From contig NZ_JAUEQY010000012.1 in the NCBI RefSeq assembly GCF_030406325.1, positions 62,001-126,000 on the forward strand: 64,000 nucleotides of DNA, read 5' to 3'. Numbering within the stretch: position 1 is the stretch's first letter; each line of letters begins with the position of its first letter. The notes under the pieces are model-generated. The model searched no databases, was not told where the DNA came from, and was given only the letters and a program-made list of their open reading frames with translations. Both the position numbers and the translations under genes were made by a program. Positions 60,298-64,000 of the stretch are shown piece after piece. The DNA is from Actinomadura sp. DC4 (lineage in GTDB: Bacteria > Actinomycetota > Actinomycetes > Streptosporangiales > Streptosporangiaceae).

Positions 60298-62286
60298 GTG
60301 AGACAAGACGCCCTGAAGCTCCCCAAGCGATTCCTCGTCGGCCGTCCGTTGCGGACCGGGCAGATGGGGGAGACGCTGCTGCCGAAGAGGCTGGCGCTGC
60401 CGGTCTTCTGCAGCGACCCATTGTCCTCCGTGGCGTACGCGACCGAGGAGATCCTGCTCGCGCTCAGCCTCGGCGGGCTGGCGATGTTCTACCTCTCGTG
60501 GTGGGTCGGCGCGGGCGTCGTGTTCCTGCTGCTCGTGGTGACCGCGTCGTACCGGCAGACCTGTCACGCCTATCCGAACGGCGGCGGCGCGTACGCGGTC
60601 AGCCGGGCCAACCTCGGGGAGAACGCCTCACTGATCGCGGCGAGCGCGCTGCTCATCGACTACGTGATGACGGTGGCGGTCTCGGTCGCGGCCGGCGTCG
60701 CCAACATCGTCTCGGCCGTCCCGGCGCTCGGGCCGCACGCGGTCGGGCTCTCGATCGCGGCGATCACGGGGATCGCGGTGACGAACCTGCGCGGCGTGAA
60801 GGAGTCCGGCCGCGCGTTCGCGATCCCCACGTACGGCTTCGTGGTGAGTGTCTTCCTCATGGTGGGCGTCGGGCTGTGGCGCACGCTGTCCGGGCACGCG
60901 CCGACGGCGGAGTCGGCGTCGCTGACCGTCCACGGCACGCACGGGACGGCCGGCGCCGCGGTGCTGCTGCTCGCCCTGCGCGCCTTCGCGCAGGGCTGTA
61001 CGGCGCTGACCGGCGTGGAGGCGGTCAGCAACGGCGTCCCCAACTTCAAGCGGCCCAAGAGCCGGAACGCCGCGACCACGCTGACGGTCATGGGCCTGCT
61101 GGCGGTGACGATGTTCGCCGGCATCACCGCGCTCGCCGCGATCGCGCACGTCCACATCGCCGGCTCCCCGGGCCGGCTCGGCGGCGCGCCGCGCGGCTAC
61201 GAGCAGAAGACCGTGATCGCCCAGCTCGGCGGCGCGGTGTTCGGGCACGGGTCGATCCTGTTCTTCCTGATCCAGGCGTTCACCGCGGCGATCCTCGTGC
61301 TGGCGGCCAACACGGCGTTCAACGGCTTCCCGATCCTCGCCTCGATCCTGGGCGGCGACGGGTACCTGCCGCGGCAGTTCGCCCGCAGGGGCGACCGGCT
61401 CGTCTTCAGCAACGGCATCGTGATCCTGTCGCTGCTGGCCGGCGCGCTGGTCTGGGCGTTCGACGCCAGCACCACCCGGCTCATCCAGCTGTACATCATC
61501 GGAGTGTTCGTCTCGTTCACCCTCAGCCAGACCGGGATGGTGCGGCACTGGGGCGACGAGCTACGCGGTGTCCTCGACCCGGGACGGCGGCGCCAGATCC
61601 ACCGTTCCCGCGCGATCAACCTCGTCGGCGCCGTTCTCACCGGCCTCGTCCTGGTCATCGTGCTGCTCACCAAGTTCACGCACGGCGCGTGGATCGTCGT
61701 CGTCACGATGCCACTGGTGTTCCTCATGATGAAGGCGATCCAGCGCCACTACCGGCGGGTCGCCGCCGAGCTGCAACCGGGCGAGGAGGGCGTCGCGCTG
61801 CCCAGCCGCATCCACGCCATCGTTCTCGTCTCCAGGCTGCACACGCCGACGCTGCGCGCGCTGGCGTTCGCGCGCGCCACGCGGCCGAGCACTCTGACCG
61901 CGCTGTCGGTCGCGACCAGCGAGGAGGAGGCGGCGCGGCTCCAGCGGGAGTGGGGCGAGCGCGACATCCCGGTGTCGCTGAAGATCCTCGACTCCCCGTA
62001 CCGCGACATCACCGGCCCCGTGCTCGACTACGTCGGACGCATGCGGATGAGGAGCCCGCGCGACGTGGTGTGCGTCTTCATCCCCGAGTACGTCGTGGGG
62101 CGATGGTGGGAGCACCTGCTGCACAACCAGAGCGCGTTCCGGCTGAAGGCGCGTCTGCTGTTCCGTCCCGGAGTCATGGTGACGAGTGTCCCGTGGCAGC
62201 TCGGCTCGGCCGAGGCGGCCCTCGCGCGACGCCAGGAGGATGCCGGTTTTGCCGTTCGCAAGCAGGTGCGGTCGGGAGCAGCATGA
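60298..62286 (+). CDS. KimA-like APC family K+ transporter, second copy
   Basis: The 662-aa protein (GTG 60298; TTG 60286 possible) matches KimA closely in LPKRFLVGRPL, LPVFCSDPLSSVAYATEEIL, YRQTCHAYPNGGGAYAVS, LIDYVMTVAVSVAAG, QGCTALTGVEAVSNGVPNFK and GVFVSFTLSQTGMVRHW. The C-terminal cytosolic part ends near WWEHLLHNQSAF. It has its own upstream region with KdpE-like repeats. The family imports K+; transport is inferred. Confidence 0.9.
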   Translation: MRQDALKLPKRFLVGRPLRTGQMGETLLPKRLALPVFCSDPLSSVAYATEEILLALSLGGLAMFYLSWWVGAGVVFLLLVVTASYRQTCHAYPNGGGAYAVSRANLGENASLIAASALLIDYVMTVAVSVAAGVANIVSAVPALGPHAVGLSIAAITGIAVTNLRGVKESGRAFAIPTYGFVVSVFLMVGVGLWRTLSGHAPTAESASLTVHGTHGTAGAAVLLLALRAFAQGCTALTGVEAVSNGVPNFKRPKSRNAATTLTVMGLLAVTMFAGITALAAIAHVHIAGSPGRLGGAPRGYEQKTVIAQLGGAVFGHGSILFFLIQAFTAAILVLAANTAFNGFPILASILGGDGYLPRQFARRGDRLVFSNGIVILSLLAGALVWAFDASTTRLIQLYIIGVFVSFTLSQTGMVRHWGDELRGVLDPGRRRQIHRSRAINLVGAVLTGLVLVIVLLTKFTHGAWIVVVTMPLVFLMMKAIQRHYRRVAAELQPGEEGVALPSRIHAIVLVSRLHTPTLRALAFARATRPSTLTALSVATSEEEAARLQREWGERDIPVSLKILDSPYRDITGPVLDYVGRMRMRSPRDVVCVFIPEYVVGRWWEHLLHNQSAFRLKARLLFRPGVMVTSVPWQLGSAEAALARRQEDAGFAVRKQVRSGAA

Positions 62287-62340
62287 TGTAACTATTCCTG
62301 CCGGTTTGTTTCTTAGAGGGATGGCCTAGTCTTGCCAATC

Positions 62341-62733
62341 ATGGATGACGTGCCTGACGACGGTTCGGGATCACGAGGCCTGCGCGGGTTCATTCGCAGG
62401 CTGACGTCGACCAAGGCAGAGCTCGAGGCCCAGGAACTCCAGAGGACCAGCGACTCGGAGGGCGCCACTCCGATCAAGCGCTGCACCGCGCGGCGCCGCG
62501 CCTGTGTAGCGGGTACGCTACGCACTGTGACACTGCGACCGCGGGGCGGCGCGCCCGCGCTCGAGGCGGAGCTGTACGACGGGTCCGACGTGATCGATCT
62601 CGTCTGGCTCGGCCGACGGCGGATCGCCGGCATCGAGCCCGGCCGTCTCATGCGGGCGGAGGGTCTCGTCAGCGTTCAGGACGGCCGCAAGGTCATGTTC
62701 AACCCGCGATACGAGCTGCGGGGCAGCTCGTGA
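62341..62733 (+). CDS. OB-fold nucleic acid-binding protein
   Basis: The 130-aa protein has a helical N-terminus (RGFIRRLTSTKAELEAQELQR). A compact beta-rich OB-fold follows (ACVAGTLRTVTLRPRGGAPALEAELYDGSDVIDLVWLGRRRIAGIEPG...). It is a conserved actinobacterial family usually beside DUF3159. It starts at ATG 62341; TTG 62332 is possible. Confidence 0.88.
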   Translation: MDDVPDDGSGSRGLRGFIRRLTSTKAELEAQELQRTSDSEGATPIKRCTARRRACVAGTLRTVTLRPRGGAPALEAELYDGSDVIDLVWLGRRRIAGIEPGRLMRAEGLVSVQDGRKVMFNPRYELRGSS

Positions 62734-62764
62734 TCGATGTCCCGGGCGCCCGCGAGGAGGCCAG

Positions 62765-63466
62765 GTGAACGACCCGACCGGGCCCGACTCCGCGAGCGCC
62801 GAGGCGCCCGCGGAAGACGGCGAGGTCCCGGAGAAGGCCGCGTACGACACCGTCGAGGAGGCGGTCCGCGTCCAGCTCACCAAGGCGCTGGGCGGCGCGC
62901 GCGGCGTGGTCGAGGCGGCCATCCCGACGATCGGCTTCACCGTCTCGTGGATCGTGACCAAGGAGCTGCGGCTGTCGCTGGGCATCGGCGCGGGGCTCGC
63001 GGTGGTCCTGCTGGCCGTGCGCCTGGCGCAGCGGTCCACCGTCCAGTTCGTGCTCAACAGCATCTTCGGCATCGGCATCGCGGCCCTGTTCGCGCTGCGC
63101 TCGGGCAAGGCCGAGGACGCCTTCCTGCCCGGCATCCTCTACAACGCGGGGTACGCCGCCGCGATGCTGTTGTCGATCGTGGTCCGCTGGCCGCTGGTCG
63201 GCTTCATCATCGGCTCGGTCACCGGCGACCCGACCGCCTGGCACCGCGACCGCGAGATCGTACGCCTGTGCTCGCGGCTGACGTGGCTGCTGCTGATCCC
63301 GTGCCTGATCCGCGTCGCCGTGCAGTACCCCCTCTACCTCGCGGGCCACGTGGCGTGGCTCGGCGCGGCGAAGGTCGTCATGGGCTGGCCGCTGCAGGTC
63401 GCCGCCCTGGCCGCGATGGTCTGGCTGCTGGCCCGCGGCCGTACGCCCATGGACCGCCCGGTGTAG
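62765..63466 (+). CDS. DUF3159 family membrane protein
   Basis: The 233-aa protein has an acidic N-terminus. Five or six helices follow, with VEAAIPTIGFTVSWIVTKELRLSLGIG, FGIGIAALFALRSGKAEDAFLPGILYNAGYA and VRWPLVGFIIGSVTGDP. It is an actinobacterial family of unknown function, often near potassium-uptake and OB-fold genes. GTG 62765 follows GAGGAGG. Confidence 0.92.
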   Translation: MNDPTGPDSASAEAPAEDGEVPEKAAYDTVEEAVRVQLTKALGGARGVVEAAIPTIGFTVSWIVTKELRLSLGIGAGLAVVLLAVRLAQRSTVQFVLNSIFGIGIAALFALRSGKAEDAFLPGILYNAGYAAAMLLSIVVRWPLVGFIIGSVTGDPTAWHRDREIVRLCSRLTWLLLIPCLIRVAVQYPLYLAGHVAWLGAAKVVMGWPLQVAALAAMVWLLARGRTPMDRPV

Positions 63467-63541
63467 CACTCAGGTGACTGTCCGTCATTATTCGGGGGTA
63501 TGAGAACGGTCCGGACATGTTCGCTCATCGGGGACCTTCTC

Positions 63542-64000
63542 ATGCCTGGCAAGTACCACCTGTTCGCGATCATCGGCCTGGGCGCCGGCGTGACCGCCCT
63601 CGGCGCCGCCGCGTCCGACAAGATCCTCGGCCAGCCCGGCCTCCCCGCCGGTGCCGTCATCAAGGACGTCGAGGGCAGAACGGTCGGCTCCCTGCGCGTC
63701 GAGGACCAGGGCCGGCGCAAGTCCAAGATCACCGTGACGGCGAAGGGCCTGCCGCCCGGCTACCACGGCTTCCACATCCACAAGAAGGGCGTCTGTGACG
63801 CCACGTCGATCGACCCGAAGACGGGCAGCCCGTTCTTCAGTGCCGGCCCGCACTTCGACCTCGGCGCGCACCCCCATCCGAACCACTCGGGCGACCTGCC
63901 GCCCCTGCTGATCTCCGCGGACGGCACCGGCCGCACGACGATCGTCACCGAGCGCTTCCGCCTGCGGCAACTGCTCGACGGCGACGGCAGCGCGATCATC
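63542..64000 (+). CDS. sodC: Cu/Zn superoxide dismutase, C-terminus cut off
   Basis: The readable 153 residues have a short hydrophobic start (HLFAIIGLGAGVTALGAAAS), which may be a signal peptide. The SOD signature follows: GYHGFHIHKKGVCD, then GPHFDLGAHPHPNHSGDLPPLL with metal ligands. The gene runs off the right edge before the final metal and Arg motifs. It should remove superoxide outside the cell. ATG 63500 in frame is an alternative. Confidence 0.88.
   Translation, partial: MPGKYHLFAIIGLGAGVTALGAAASDKILGQPGLPAGAVIKDVEGRTVGSLRVEDQGRRKSKITVTAKGLPPGYHGFHIHKKGVCDATSIDPKTGSPFFSAGPHFDLGAHPHPNHSGDLPPLLISADGTGRTTIVTERFRLRQLLDGDGSAII

Noticed and set aside
1-64000. CRISPR arrays, transposases or prophage genes
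   Set aside because: No regularly spaced repeats, no transposase or phage structural motifs on either strand.

Overview
The window is very GC-rich, uses GTG starts freely, and carries actinobacterial hallmark genes: sepH, DUF3710, DUF3159, DUF4193, DUF4235, an AfsR-like regulator, and a ferrochelatase with the Cys pattern of a [2Fe-2S] cluster. It reads as the chromosome of a filamentous actinomycete. A Streptosporangiales or Thermomonosporaceae relative is my guess, not something shown here. No phage, transposase, tRNA or CRISPR array was seen.

Layout. 1-1.3 kb: a truncated DUF2975 membrane gene with a 21-bp palindromic operator, then two small hypothetical genes, one with a LexA-type SOS box. 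1.4-5 kb: Nif3-like protein, C4 zinc-ribbon protein, RNase H/phosphatase fusion and rnpB, followed by a degenerate second copy of the rnpB 3' end. 5-13.5 kb: a disordered membrane-anchored protein, a PEBP lipoprotein, MarR, a 1050-aa AfsR-like regulator and a convergent DrrAB-type ABC exporter. 14-23.6 kb: sepH, a lactone oxidase, a transglycosylase, ferrochelatase, inositol monophosphatase, a two-component pair and a GH18 chitinase with a promoter and operator. 23.7-28 kb: two tandem Ser/Thr kinases, one fused to an oligopeptide-binding protein. 28-34.4 kb: DUF4193 pair, DUF4235, an archaeal-type valS and a serine hydrolase.

34.5-37.7 kb is a compact six-gene minus-strand operon. It encodes an exported (Tat-like) ten-cysteine protein, a MauD-like thioredoxin with CPVC, a MauE-like membrane protein, two further membrane proteins (one of 58 aa) and a 231-aa protein of unknown function. 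I read it as a dedicated export and disulfide-forming system around one small Cys-rich product. It is the best candidate for an undescribed system here.

37.9-46.4 kb: AI-2E-type transporter, dut, DUF3710, YeiH with a divergent LysR, then a BlaI-type regulon (PAP2, BlaI, M56 protease, glycosyltransferase, PAP2) with two TGTAG-type operators. 46.4-62.3 kb is a large potassium-uptake block: a leader membrane protein, a 27-aa ORF, kdpF-A-B-C, then two successive sets of kdpD, kdpE and a KimA-like APC transporter. The kdp leader and the second KimA-like gene both have four GCGTTA-type repeats in the same 0/11/32/43 spacing, which looks like a shared KdpE operator. 62.3-64 kb: OB-fold protein, DUF3159 and the start of a Cu/Zn superoxide dismutase. 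OB-fold and DUF3159 are, from memory, often next to dut and DUF3710, so about 22 kb appears to separate parts of a conserved actinobacterial neighbourhood.
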